Origin: Karstenula rhodostoma CBS 690.94
Taxonomy: Eukaryota > Ascomycota > Dothideomycetes > Pleosporales > Didymosphaeriaceae
Reading direction: 5' to 3'
Length of the DNA stretch: 64,000 nucleotides
Assembly (NCBI GenBank): GCA_010093485.1
Contig: MU001496.1
Coordinates: forward strand, 710,685-774,684
This document shows, one piece after another, positions 46,745-57,881 of the stretch. Position 1 is the first letter of the stretch. Every line of letters begins with the position of its first letter. The notes below the pieces were generated by a model. It did no database searches. It was not told the origin of the DNA and saw only the letters and a list, made by a program, of their open reading frames with translations. The translations under genes and the position numbers were made by a program.

Positions 46745-48722
46745 CTACTCCAAGACTTTCGTGATCTTGACCTTGGTACCCCACTTGTAGTTCTCCGTAA
46801 AGCCAAATTGGTACCCACGCGTCATGGTGATATCTTCAAGTCCAGAATCAACGAGCTCCATCTCCAAATTGCGAAATATCATCGCGACCGTCATATACAG
46901 CTCAGTATAAGCGAGGCCAAAGGACGGTTAATCATATGTACTGCTTTTGTAGCCGCAAACTTACTTTATGCCAAGGCACATTCGACCACCTTTGACGAAA
47001 GTCGCCAGATACTTGACCAAATTTTCACCCCGCTCGCGCGCCTCGATCCAACGCTCCGGGTTGAACTTATCAGGCTCAGGAAAGACTTCGGCAATGTGAT
47101 TCTGGACATATGGTGCGCAACCGATGTTGGTCTATGTGCTTGGTCAACGCAATATCAAGCACAAGAGTTGATCACTTACACCAGCGGGGATCAAGAGATC
47201 CTTGTATAACAGGGGCTCGACAATCTTTCTGGTGAAACGATTCGAGAATATTGTCTCACAACGAAGACCCTCATGGACAACGGCAGACTTCGCGTTGAAG
47301 GTCAGGTCAGCCTACTTGTAAAGCCATAATGCGAATAGTACTTACCAGATACGGCAGATTCTCCAAGACAATGCTGGGTGGGCAGTCTCCAAGTGTTGGC
47401 ATGGCCATCTTAAGCTCGGCTCGGAGTCTAGCTAAGCAATCCGGCCTGAGGATCAGATGGGTTGTGATATTTGTCAAATATCGCGCTGTGGTTTCCAGGC
47501 CTGCAGCAATGACTAACCCGTGGGTACAAGGTCAGTGTAAGTTACAAATGTGGAATAAGTCCGAGGTATCCATTTCAAAGACATAGCGGCTTTGTACTGG
47601 GGTGTTACGTACTGACGAAGCCTTCATCGGTCATCCGTTGCAGTGTCTTCTCCTCCGGCGGCAAGCTGTCGCTTAGCAATGCTTCGAAGATTGTCTCCGG
47701 TCTTACTGAATCATTTTTCGCGTCTGACTGGGCGGCCTCTATAGCTTTCAACCCATTGGCAGAACACCAGCTGCGCAGTTCATTGATGCACACCATACCA
47801 GGGTTAATGGTCTTGAGGAACCACTCAGGCAGATGCCGCATGCAGTCTGCTACAAACGGAAAATGATGCAGTAGTGGTGTTGTGAAAGCCAAACCGCTAA
47901 TCGCGTGTAGGTAGTCATTCTTGAATGTGAGGTCGGTATCTTTCCCCAGATAATCGAAGGCCTCGCCATATGCGTAAAAGCTGATCACATCGGTTGTTAA
48001 TGCACCGTACGCATCAATAGCTTCAATCACATGGCCGGTTTCATGCGCATGCTTGAGCTTCTTGACAAGTAAAGCCACCCTAGAAGAAATGAACGGTTCT
48101 AGCCTCGTAATGGCCTGCTTCGAAAAGAAGCCAAGAAGTGGATTCCGTCGGGCTCGGTGGTGATCATGTTTAACAGTAGAGATGACCGAAGTAGGAGAAG
48201 TGGTCATCTTTGCGAGAGTCTCATCGATTTCACGGCGAGCATCTGAATTTACCATCACTTGTCAGCCAATGAACTGGATGCGTACCGTACCGGATTAAGA
48301 GGTTGGGCTCCAACGTTCCACAGCAGGCAAAGGAACCCCAGGTAGCAGCACCCAAATCTTGCGCACAGCCCTTTCGTCAATATCACTTACTCATGGTGCC
48401 ATAGATATTTTCATAGAACTCTGCATCGCGAATCGATAGCTCTGTCGGAGTGATCCTTACGATGGATCCTACAGCCGTCAACGGACACCCAAATTAGGTT
48501 TTACAAGAGCTTACCGTAGCGCGCATGCATCGCTTCAATCTCTGCAAAGTATCGGCCACCTTTGGCGATGTCAAAGTACGCTTCCACATAGGAGGTGGCA
48601 CCGGCCCACCAAGGGCCTGGGAACTTGGCAAGAGGATGGAAATATACGTTATACAAAAGACGCCATATGGAGTACAGAAGATACGACACAAGGGAAGCGA
48701 AGGCAAGAGTAACAGCAAGCAT
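46745..48722 (-). CDS. cytochrome P450 monooxygenase with a non-canonical last intron
   Basis: This membrane-anchored haem monooxygenase has seven inferred exons: 48722-48515, 48468-48391, 48242-47613, 47512-47346, 47287-47180, 47131-46965 and 46916-46745. They total 1530 nt, 509 aa, a normal P450 length. The N-terminus is an anchor (MLAVTLAFASLVSYLLYSIW), then FHPLAKFPGP. The I-helix reads AAGLETT, the K-helix EGLR (E367, R370), then FNPERW and the haem loop FVKGGRMCLG (about Cys449). The introns are 46, 148, 100, 58, 48 and 48 nt. The last one (46917-46964) starts GTAAGT and has a GATTAAC branch-like site. The only exon boundary that restores INLAYTELYMTVA follows GG, not AG. No nearby AG acceptor keeps the frame. 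The gene may be disabled at this splice site. The sequence style resembles fungal P450s of secondary metabolism. The substrate is unknown. Confidence 0.85.
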
Positions 48723-49899
48723 AGTTGTGTGCTTAGTTAGAATCGCAGATGGGTTTTCGATATTGTACGCTCGGTTCAAGAGATATAACGGATGGACGAA
48801 AGGAAATACATGGGCTTCCGTCCTACTGTCTATAAGATCGATATCTACGGTGGGACACAACTTTACCTTTCCGAGCATCTGTCAAGCGGTCACCGCAATG
48901 TATGCATTTATGAACCAAGGATGACAACACGCCATGTCATGCACACCCTTTCGACAAAAACCACGTCATTGCTGGTTGTTCAGCACGACGTCAACTGTTT
49001 GGATAGGTGCGCCGACGCGGGGTATGGATGATGTGTCCTCGATAAGTGCGTCAATTGGTGTGGTTATATGCAGCTTTTACGAGCACTCCCTAGTACCTGC
49101 AGCGTCTGGAACTGGCTGCGGCCATTTGCGTCCCACAATCAGCAGATATTGGTTGAGTATACGGTGCTCGGGACTGGTGGGAGGTGCCACCGATTGTATC
49201 GTAGCACGGGGAGAAATAGCTGGCCTCGGCGACCCTAAGATCAAGTATGGGCGTTACCTGGGCATCGCAAAGTCGCTCGTTCAACACATAGGATACTCGA
49301 AACTTTCGTACTGTGAAGTTCTTGCGGTTTCTCGACTAGGGGGTTTCCGAAATGGTTGCACTCCAAACACAAAAGCCATGACTGATGTAGACGCAGAAGC
49401 GGGGTATCGGGAATGGATGCCAACTGCTCGTTCCTCCGGTTGCGGCCCTACAGCCCGAGCACTGCAACAACATACATGCCAACCTTGCAAACCGTTCACA
49501 AGCTTGATGCATTCTAGGTAGTGTGTTCGACAAATGATGACCACGAGAGAGGTCACTCCCGAATCCTAGAGCTTGTTTGAACGACGTCCCCTATACTCAC
49601 TCTGTTTTATTCGCTCGCTTACTTTTCGCCTGATTTTCGTATGATTGTAAGATTGACGCCTTGTGCACTATGCCACGATGGTCACATGGCATTAAATACC
49701 TCTACTAAAGCCATCACCACAGGATAACTTGATAAGATACCGACACAAATCGTACATTGCGTACACTCTGACCTTTTCGGAAGGTATGTCCGTACCGGCG
49801 TTTTTTCGCCGTGGGAGACGCGGCTTCAGCCTTGTCGACCTTTTCCGGCCCCCAGATGACCCATCAGCTAAGCTCAAAACAGATAGACGATCTCAGCTA
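48723..49899. other. intergenic region upstream of the P450 gene
   Basis: It contains no recognised gene. It runs from the P450 start to the second MITE-like element. Open frames such as one of 195 codons at 48934 have no protein-like pattern. Confidence 0.45.
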
Positions 49900-50161
49900 C
49901 TGTGGTTGCAGCCATAAGCCAACGCAGTGGGTCTTCCAGAGTAAGGATATGTAATATATTAATTTAAAAAAATCACCTAAAGAAGAAAGGGCTTAGCTTT
50001 AAAAAAAAAAAAAAAAAAAAAAAAGTAAAGTTTTTTTAGGAAAGTGCCTAGCTCTTTTAAGTAGATTTAGATCTTTTTAAGTAAGTATTAAATCTCGCTA
50101 GGTAGCTTCTACATTCGGGCTAAGAAAGCCCCACTGCGTTGACTTACGGCTGCAACCACAG
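49900..50161. mobile_element. MITE-like element, copy 2 (262 bp, TA target duplication)
   Basis: The inverted repeats are 32 nt. The left end (49900-49931) begins CTGTGGTTGCAGCC and ends CGCAGTGGG. The right end (50130-50161) is its reverse complement with two mismatches. TA flanks both sides (49898-49899 and 50162-50163). The interior is AT-rich, with an A24 run at 50001-50024, and has no coding frame. The outer 13 nt and the inner AGTGGGTC at positions 27-34 match copy 1 at the same spacing. The nucleotides between them differ from copy 1 but match each other within this copy. Confidence 0.9.
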
Positions 50162-50964
50162 TAGCCTCTGCCGCTAAGCCCGTGCGACGAATCCTACGAT
50201 GGCAAGAAAGCCATCCATGAGATACTCCGCCATAGAGGGTAAGAGTTGAGAGTCTTTGCGCCATCGATGGATATGTATGGCATCTGCTATCTCCAGTCGA
50301 AAGCCCAGGCGAGCCTACTAAGTACTAACCCCCCAACACAAGGCCCCCTGTCGTGCTCGACGCACTTTTGCCTTCTTTCTTGCAATCTTGATTGTGAATG
50401 TCAAGATTTTCTTCCTACCGCTCAACTCCTTGCGGAGTTTCCGTGACACTTCACACCCAATATTTTCGCCCGGATCTTTCGCGACGGCGCATTGTGATCG
50501 TTGAGGCTAGGTCGTACTGTGTTCGGCGCCATCTCTTGACAACGCGGTGTTTCGGACCCCAATTGGATTGCCACCGTAGCGTGGCTTTGCGCAACACCTC
50601 CTGCGTTTTCTTTGTAGCAGGATACCCCTCGTGGAAACTTATACGCCTTCTCTCTATACTCGATGCTTTTTCTATGAGCTCATAGAAAGAAGGAGCCTAA
50701 AACGTTTCGAATCCAACAGTGGCCAGCTTCCAACTCGAAATTGCTGGAGAAAGATAGCCAGTCCAAGGACGGCCCTCCCGAGCACCTCCTGCGCTTACGA
50801 CTGTAGCAGGACGGTTTTCCGAGGGGCATATACGTCGGGCACCGCTCCTGCGTTCGTATCCTTTGGGATAAAGTTGTAGGGTATCGATACCAGGCTTCCT
50901 ACCCAGCTCTCGACAGTCTCTGTGGTACTCTCGTTCGCGACACCGTTCGTTAAACACCAGGACC
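50162..50964. other. intergenic region
   Basis: This is the promoter region of the four-pass membrane protein. Two similar segments occur near 50,595-50,625 and 50,780-50,820 (both CACCTCCTGCG, then TGTAGCAGGA), each able to form a small hairpin. No gene is seen. Confidence 0.4.
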
Positions 50965-53427
50965 ATGGACAATTCAGCCTTACTGGCCCAAGACGGCAAT
51001 GCAACCCACTCGAGCACAGCGCACGACACCCAAACAAATGTCGAGCCATCCAGAAGATCTTCATCATCGCGAAGTCCGCTATCACAATCCCCGCGGCCAG
51101 AGTCACCACCAAGCGCATTTGAGAGGCGTTACGACCCGCCTGAAATCCGCACACACGATGCCGACAGTGACATCGCGCTACAACAGCTGGACGAGCCTCT
51201 CCACCCAGGCCACACCGAATCGCCCACTCAGTACAAAAACGACTACGGGTACCTGGGTAATGGAGGCTATGGCTCAACCTTCGACAGCGATACGCGCAGC
51301 CTACTATCTGCAAAGCACTACGACCACCACGAATCACGGAAGTTCCTGCTGAAAACGGGCGCATATCGATTCATGATCACGTTAGGCTTCAGTCTCGCCA
51401 TCGGACTGTGTTTGAGAGCGTACGAAGGCTTCAGCAAGCCGTTCGTCATGAGCCAGATCCAGGTGCGCTACTTCAACGCCATCATGCTCGGTCTATCGCT
51501 TGGTCTCGGTCTGAACCTTGCGAGTTCGCTGAAGCGGTATGCGGTGATTCTGCGATGGTATCTGCTGGCCAGGCGGTATGTGAGCCTGGAGGTCTTCGAC
51601 CTGATCCTAGGACTGGAGACGCTCACAAAGGTGGGCAAATTGATGATTATTTCGCTGCCTGGGATTCGGAAGGTCAAGTTTCTACGCAAGCTACCTTGGT
51701 TCCGGGAGGCAAGTACGTAAGGCCGGGGTACAAAGTGGTTGTTTCTACTATCATTACTGTCTGAAATTTCCAGACATTAGTTACGAGCTAAAGTTGAACA
51801 CCTACTTCTACCTAATTACCTTAATGTTTGACTATTTTACTGACTTTTTACCACACTTTAGGAGACGATGGGACCACCTTTACGTGGATTGCGTGTGCGC
51901 TGTGGATACTGATCAACATCGCAGCGCAGGTGCTCGTTGCAGCTTTGTCGCTCTTTTGGCCTGTCGATCCTTCCGATGCAGTCTCGTTAATGACGTACGG
52001 GAACGTGACTGTTGCTAATCTGGAGAAATGGAGCTCGAACGTTGGGGGCAAAGGATGGGAGAATCTTACTTACATGGAAGCTGCTTCATCTGCAGGTATG
52101 GAGGGATCCGTGTACCCGGAGTACTCGCTGGATGCGAAATCGCAGATTGATCTGTCGAGCCTTCCAGGCACGCCTTTGTACCACGATAATGGTACTGGAA
52201 TCTATGAGTATCGCTTTTACAATCGGCACCCGGCGCATCAGTTTGAGAACTATATCGTTTCGGAGAGGAAGATAAGAGCAACCGCATCGTGTCGGCAACT
52301 CAGCTTGTATGGTAGTGCAACGGACGACTTCCTTAAAGTTGACGACGGGACTAACGGTACCGGTCGTAGTTACCTTTGGGCAAAGGTAAGTCACTCTTAC
52401 GCATCGTTTTGTAGTGTCGAAGAAGGGGTTCCTAACTGAATAACAGGAAGATGGAAAGGAATATGACTATTATTGGCTCCCTGAATACACCAATGGTGGC
52501 TGTCTCAACTGGATAGGCTCGACATTCGAAAGCTGCGGACCGCGATGCACAAACATGACCATTTATCAGGAAACCACCGAGTTGACGATGCACGAGGTGA
52601 ACATCAAAACCTCTTCGCTGTTCCTGTGTACATCAACGGTTTCAGAGGTTGAAGGCGACTCTCCCGAATTTAAAAATCTTTCCGACGAGGACAAGAAGCA
52701 TCTCAAGGGTAGCGATGAGTTTGCCAGGATCGCAGCGGGATCCATTGCTTGGTCCGGCTGGTACCCAGCTCTTTACACCGACCGACAAATTAGGAGCTAT
52801 CTGCGCGGCAGTAAGTGGAGTCCGAACAAGGTTGTTAACAAGACCGATGTAGAAGAGTTGTTGGCGCGGTACACAATCGGTGCCATAGCAGTAAGCAAAC
52901 CACCGGGTGCGAAGTGGATGTATATCTCATGCAGAAGGAAAGACTTCTTATTTGCTTGACTAGGACATACACTACCCTGTCTTCGACTCACGCTAACTTT
53001 ATACTCGCAGGCGTTCGACGACCATGGCGAGCGCTACAAGGTGATGAACCAGTACGCAGTGCCAACGCAAGGCCAACAACTGAAAGTCGACTGGCCTTAT
53101 GTACTGGGCTTGTTGGGTGGCATCTGTACCATCCAGTTCGCAGCGCTCATTTGTCTGTTGGCATTCGGCAACAAGTCGGTTGTTCGAGATGAAAGCTTCA
53201 TGAGCATGGCAATGATTTTGAAGCCGGTCATGGACCGTATACCAGGCAAGACGGGAATGAATTTGAGCGGCGACGAAATCAAAAATCATCCCAAGTTGCT
53301 GTGGAAGAGGATACGCTACGACTACCGGGAGGGTAAAAATGGGGAACCCAATCAAGTGGATATTTTCTTCCAGGGGAGAGACGATGCGCAGAGTAGGAGA
53401 AGCTGGGCCCCAGGGGTGTACAGTTGA
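50965..53427 (+). CDS. conserved fungal multi-pass membrane protein of unknown function
   Basis: Exons 50965-51712, 51862-52385, 52447-52890 and 53011-53427 total 2133 nt, 710 aa. The introns are 149, 61 and 120 nt. The N-terminus (about 120 residues) is Ser/Pro/His-rich and probably cytoplasmic. Four hydrophobic segments follow: FMITLGFSLAIGLCLRAY, FNAIMLGLSLGLGLNLASSL, WIACALWILINIAAQVLVAA and, near the end, LGLLGGICTIQFAALICLLA. Between the third and fourth lies a loop of about 340 residues with Cys pairs and several N-glycosylation sequons, likely outside the cell or in a vacuole/ER lumen. The C-terminus ends in a short cytosolic tail. I recognise the pattern from many fungal hypothetical proteins but know no function. 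The first intron could instead be two introns around a small open exon (51775 onward), which would shift the frame after it. Confidence 0.82.
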
Positions 53428-53707
53428 TGTGACTTCGGTCGCCAGACGTGGGTTATTGTGTCGATTCTATTTTGCGGTGGCACGCTGAATTCGGGATTTC
53501 GTGTTATGCCAAGATGGGTACTTTACTCAAACCTTTGCGTCATGATAGGATCCATGTTTGATATTTTGTCATTTGCGGATGTAGCGGCACGTTTATCGGT
53601 ACTAAGATGTAGATCCAATGTGATACTGTGAACCCATGCGTGGTCTCGTTCCCGTTCGTTGCCCCAAGGGCCGCCTGAGGTTCGATACCGTATTTTTCGA
53701 TCTGTCT

Positions 53708-54326
53708 CTAAAGAGTGCTCGGGCCCGGAAACCCATCTTTGAGACCCTTCTCTGGGATATCGTCCAGGTCGTCATCTAAGATCACTTCATCGTCGGATAC
53801 AGCTTCGTCTCCAACGGTATGGTTCAGCTGCTATGACCCTTGATTGACCGAGGCAGTGCTCTGAGCAGACTGGGATGATCTATTCGCACAGTCAGGTGTG
53901 GGTAGCTATAAGGAAAGGTACCGGTCCATGGAATACGAGAGTGAAACCCAGCGACCTCCTGGCTTCGTGACAAAAGCAAGATGGACGACCATGATATGGA
54001 GGGGGTGTAAAGGCTCGGGAGACTCAGTAACCATTGTTTCCGTGGACTGTTGTGAAGCTGCCACGACATGATAAGGCAGACGAACATAAAGATCATCTGA
54101 ACAAGCGATAAAATCTTAGGTTGACTTCTCAACCACGGTACGTGGAAGTTTGACATGCATGAAGAAGTGGAGCATGGTCTAAGAGATGTGCAGACGACCA
54201 TCTCACGTATGAGGATAAATAGTTAGAAACTGTAATTGAGGCAGGATTAGACAGCTTCTCTTGATCTGGCTTAAGTGCATCCTTATCAGGCTTGAGACTT
54301 GTTGAGTTCTCCCCAGAAGCTGACAT
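53708..54326 (-). CDS. candidate small hypothetical protein gene, structure incomplete
   Basis: The ATG at 54326 sits in a good context (AAAATGTCA) and opens a hydrophilic start (MSASGENSTSLKPDKDALKP). At the far end a 40-codon exon (53827-53708) follows a CAG acceptor and encodes an acidic tail ending IPEKGLKDGFPGPSTL before TAG. In between, two frames are partly open, one containing a hydrophobic stretch (LSLVQMIFMFVCLIMSW). I could not find one set of introns that joins all parts. No family is recognised. It may be a real small gene or chance. Confidence 0.3.
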
Positions 54327-54895
54327 TTTCGTTTGGAAGATTTCGGCCTATCGTTTTCTCACCAGTTCAGCCGCGACATCTGAACACTCTAAACTGTGAA
54401 TCTGTCCAGGTTTCTCCTCATGCGTGAGCAAGTAGAAGCCAAGAAGCGACGTCCCGCACCCAATATACAGCAATCCCAGGTCCGACAGCTCGCTCTCCCT
54501 CAGAGCGTCAACGATATAATGGTCTAGCTCAGTAGGGGCCCTCAGTCACTCGAATGGAACCGGATTGGCAGTGGAACTTGGTTTCCAGTACTCTTGCGAA
54601 CCAAACGAAGGCGGCGTGGGAGGCATTACAGCCTGAGATGCAACGTTTTGGAAATACGAGTATTATTTTTGCTGTGAAGTCGTCTCACTGTTGCTTAGGA
54701 TATGGAGATGTAGATCAAAGTTTTGCGCTCTCGAACATCCGCGTGGGAATGTTGATCAGATGTTACCCGATTTCGGTGGAAGCCGCGATGTGGTTGGGCC
54801 GAAGAAACGCCGGGCCCGTCATTTTGAAGATTGATCTTCCTGCTGTCCGTCTTTAACACGACGACTGCCCTGCGCAACCTCGTGCCGCCTTCCCA
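54327..54895. other. intergenic region
   Basis: No gene is accepted. A D-arm-like sequence (TCTAGCTCAGTAGG) at about 54,523 is not followed by a T-arm, so it is not a tRNA gene. Confidence 0.5.
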
Positions 54896-55714
54896 ATGGC
54901 GACGCTACAGTCAATACCCCGGCTGCTTCTACCTAGAGCGCCTCTCCTCCTTCGACCGGTCCCGCACGCCTTGCTTCCGCTCCCGTCCACAACAGCCCTC
55001 CGCCATGCCTCATCGTCGTCCTCCAACCCGAAGACGCTCTCAGAGCAATTTCAAAGAAGACAACGGCAGCAACAAGCTGCACCTATAATACCGCAGCCCG
55101 ACAAGTACCGCCCGCCCTCCCACGGCAAGCGCACGCCTCGAAGCGAGACGAGCTATCGCACCTATGGTCCGGCCTTGACAGAGGAGGACAAAAACCGGAT
55201 GCGTACGAAGAAGTACCCGAACATGATGAGTCCAGAAGGGACTTTCTCGCACTGGTTCCTGAACAATCGCGCCATCCACCTTTGGATATCCATGGTACGC
55301 CTCCGCTCTCCGCCTCGCTCACCTTTCCGGGCTCAAACGCTAAGCTGGTGCTGACTTCCCCAACAGGGCATACTCATATCCCTCGCAATCGCCGCCTGGT
55401 ACATGGACTTCATGTCCAAGACCATATACGGCGAGCTCGTGCCCACGCGCAAAGAGTTCTTCCGCCACCCCTTCGAAACGACCACTCGCTTCATCGAGGT
55501 CTACAGGATGCATGTTGCGCACCAGACGCAGATTGTGCAGGAGAAGCGGTTGAAGAAGGAGGAGGAGGTTGAAAAGAGGAAGCAATACCGGTTGGAAAGG
55601 ATAAGGGAGGCGGAAGAGAGAGGAGAGGAGTATGTCGAGGATCCGAGGTACTATATTGGAGAGGATGGTATTCGGAGGAGGAGGGTGAAGAGGTGGTTTG
55701 GTATTTGGGAGTAG
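54896..55714 (+). CDS. small mitochondrial membrane protein, function unknown
   Basis: Exons 54896-55294 and 55367-55714 total 747 nt, 248 aa, with a 72-nt phase-0 intron. The first 40 residues are rich in Leu, Arg, Pro and Ser without acids (IPRLLLPRAPLLLRPVPHAL, then ALRHASSSSS), a mitochondrial presequence pattern. A conserved block follows (YRTYGPALTEEDKNRMRTKK, then SPEGTFSHWFLNNRAIHLW). One membrane span crosses the splice site (WISMGILISLAIAAWYM). The C-terminal half is a highly charged helix (EKRLKKEEEVEKRKQYRLER) ending RRRVKRWFGIWE. Similar proteins are present in many ascomycetes as hypothetical. It could be an assembly or respiratory-complex accessory protein, but this is speculation. 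Confidence 0.82.
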
Positions 55715-56241
55715 AGCATGGAGAAGTGAAGATAAAAGCGGAGCGGACGTGGAGAATCGGGATGTGGGAGGTGGATAGGGGGAGGAGGGGGGCTTGGCTG
55801 AATGTATGATATTGTACAGACAAGGACAACAGGATTGTGCGAGACGGTGAAGGGAACTTGTAACATAGTACATAGTGGTGCTGGAGATTGTTCGCATACA
55901 AGCGCTTCGAGCATGGTTGAGAGATGTTTTAGATCAAGTTCTGTAAAATCGATACCCAGCTCTCTCTTCCTGCAATCGGTGTGGCGTGTGCACACACTGA
56001 GCTCACTTCGTCTGCAATCCCAAAGGGATCTGAGTTAGCAAGGCCAACATAGACCTCATGGATATCATATGATGTCCGTCGGACACGCCAGAGGTACCCA
56101 GGCCGCACACGGCGCCCGAAACGCTCGGGTCGCGAGCCTGTAACAGCTAGGTTGGCTTGATAAACAGGACAGTCGCTATTGCATGTGTGCAGCTTCCTGG
56201 TTGCAGGTGCATTCCATGTCAACCACTCCTAGGTTGTGAAA
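55715..56241. other. convergent intergenic region
   Basis: This holds the 3' flanks of the mitochondrial protein gene (plus) and VPS37 (minus). Nothing else is recognised. Confidence 0.5.
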
Positions 56242-57059
56242 TCATCGCCAACCGCCGACCCGGCCTTCGTCCCATCTTTCCTTCCGCTCCGCTCGGAGGT
56301 ATGCTACTTTCCGACCTTCCCGGAGCCTGCGCACAAACTCGGCCACCTCGCGCTCGCTCGCAACAGCGTCGGTGCCACCAGCGCTCTCGCCCTCGAGAAA
56401 GCTCTCTTCAAGGCCTCTGCACAGGGCTTCCTGTTCTCCCACCGCGGCACTCAGTCTTTGATATAACGCAGGCGGGCTGAACTCGCGCAAAGCCTCGTCC
56501 TGTTCCGCCTGCTTCGCTCTCCACTGCCGCTCAGAAGCCTTCAGCGACAACAGTCGCGATTGCGTGCTGTCCCTCTGGCGCTGAAGATGGGCCTCGAGCT
56601 GCTTTAAGCTTTCAGCTAGCGCGACGTTCTGGGCAAGCAATGCCTGCAGCGGCGCCGTGGACGCGGGAGCGGAGGGGTGCGCCGTCTCCGGGTTGTGGAC
56701 CAGCGCGTGTTGTAGTTCGGCAGTCTGCAACACGTGGTGGAGGTCGACGGTCCTGGCCCAGTTCAGCATCCGACATCATGCGTTTCAACGGTGACGTACG
56801 CCTTGTCCTTCAAAACATGCGGCAGCCAACCATCTTCGGGCGGTGGAACGGGGGGCTGGCGGGGTTGTGTCTGTGAGGCCAGGGTGCAGGGCTGAGAGAT
56901 GGACTGTTGGGAAGACTGCGGCGGCGGGGGTAGCGGGGGACCGGTCTGCGGTGTTGCTGTTCCGCTGGAGTGCTCGGAGGGCTTGGGCGGCGGCGGCGGT
57001 GGGGTGGAGGGGTTGAACTCGTAGTAGTTCTGCGACTGCCGAGGGGAGTGGAAGGCCAT
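56242..57059 (-). CDS. vps37: ESCRT-I subunit VPS37 (Mod_r domain)
   Basis: Exons 57059-56800 and 56752-56242 total 771 nt, 256 aa. The intron is 47 nt (GTACGT...GGCCAG), phase 2. The N-terminal 70 residues are Pro/Ser/Gln-rich and disordered. The Mod_r signature begins across the splice site: GWLPHVLKDKATVDLHHVLQ, followed by LQHALVHNPE. A long coiled coil comes next (LLAQNVALAESLKQLEAHLQ, then LKASERQWRAKQAEQDEALR), and then FSPPALYQRLSAAVGEQEAL. Near the C-terminus comes EVAEFVRRLREGRKVAYLRA, which in VPS37 closes the core assembly. The protein would join VPS23 and VPS28 in ESCRT-I at endosomes to sort ubiquitinated membrane cargo into multivesicular bodies. Confidence 0.88.
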
Positions 57060-57881
57060 GCTGGAGGACTATGCTATAGGTGCCTCAGTGGGACATGGGA
57101 TGGAAGGGCATGCTGCTGGGTGCGCGCGACGAGTGGACGTGGCAGATGGTGCTCCAGGGCGGGCTGCGGCATGGAGGACAGTTGGTGGTAACGCGCACGG
57201 TCTCAGGTTCCCGAGGCTTGATCCGGCGAGTTGTTCCGTTCCGGCCTGTCATGACCGACAGCTGACTCGGAGTTTATCTAGATTATGTCGTCGCCTCGGC
57301 CCACGACCAAGTGCACCGTCACAAGCGAGGCGTCCAGACGAGGCTCCCAATCCTGCCGCACTGGCTGGCCCTGCCTGGCATGTGGGGAATCACATTTTCC
57401 GCATTGCAGTGTCGAGTCGCCTTACGGACTTGGCCAGGCTCGCGCACTGCGAGAGCATGTCAGCGGGCGGACATGGCGCAAACGACGGCCGTCTCTCACC
57501 ATCCAATCTCCCAACCCCCGTCATGCGCACCGTTATCAAGTCCTGTGTAGGTATCAATATCAATATCGATCCCCTCGACTCCCCAGCGCGTCGCCCCTGT
57601 CCCTGAACACGCTCCATTGGCTGGTGCCGCGCGCGTTCCTGCATGCCCTAGCCGCCAGATCCACATCGCACCGAGCCAGCCTCCATCCGCCACCACCCGT
57701 GGGCACCTGCGCCTCGACGACGACCAATTCCATGCCCGCGATCTGCACACCAGGGCGCTCTGAGATCCTGAACCCGTTCATGCGCTAGTCTGGGCCTCCT
57801 TTCTTCGCGACCATTCTTCCACCGCCCTGGGCGAGCAACTTTGTGCAAGACCATGACTTGAGCTGGGGATTAGTCGTTACT
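57060..57881. other. divergent intergenic region
   Basis: This 822-nt interval holds the promoters of VPS37 (minus) and the coiled-coil protein (plus). Overlapping frames on both strands are not protein-like. No clear motif is seen. Confidence 0.5.

Noticed and set aside
46688..47209. Plus-strand open frame of 173 codons
   Set aside because: It is antisense to the P450 haem region and the preceding exon, whose conserved motifs are on the minus strand.
42372..48722. Secondary-metabolite gene cluster (reductase, P450)
   Set aside because: No polyketide synthase, peptide synthetase, terpene cyclase or transporter is present, and a DUF3605 gene separates the two enzymes.
54510..54560. tRNA-like D-arm (TCTAGCTCAGTAGG)
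   Set aside because: There is no matching anticodon arm, T-arm or acceptor stem nearby.
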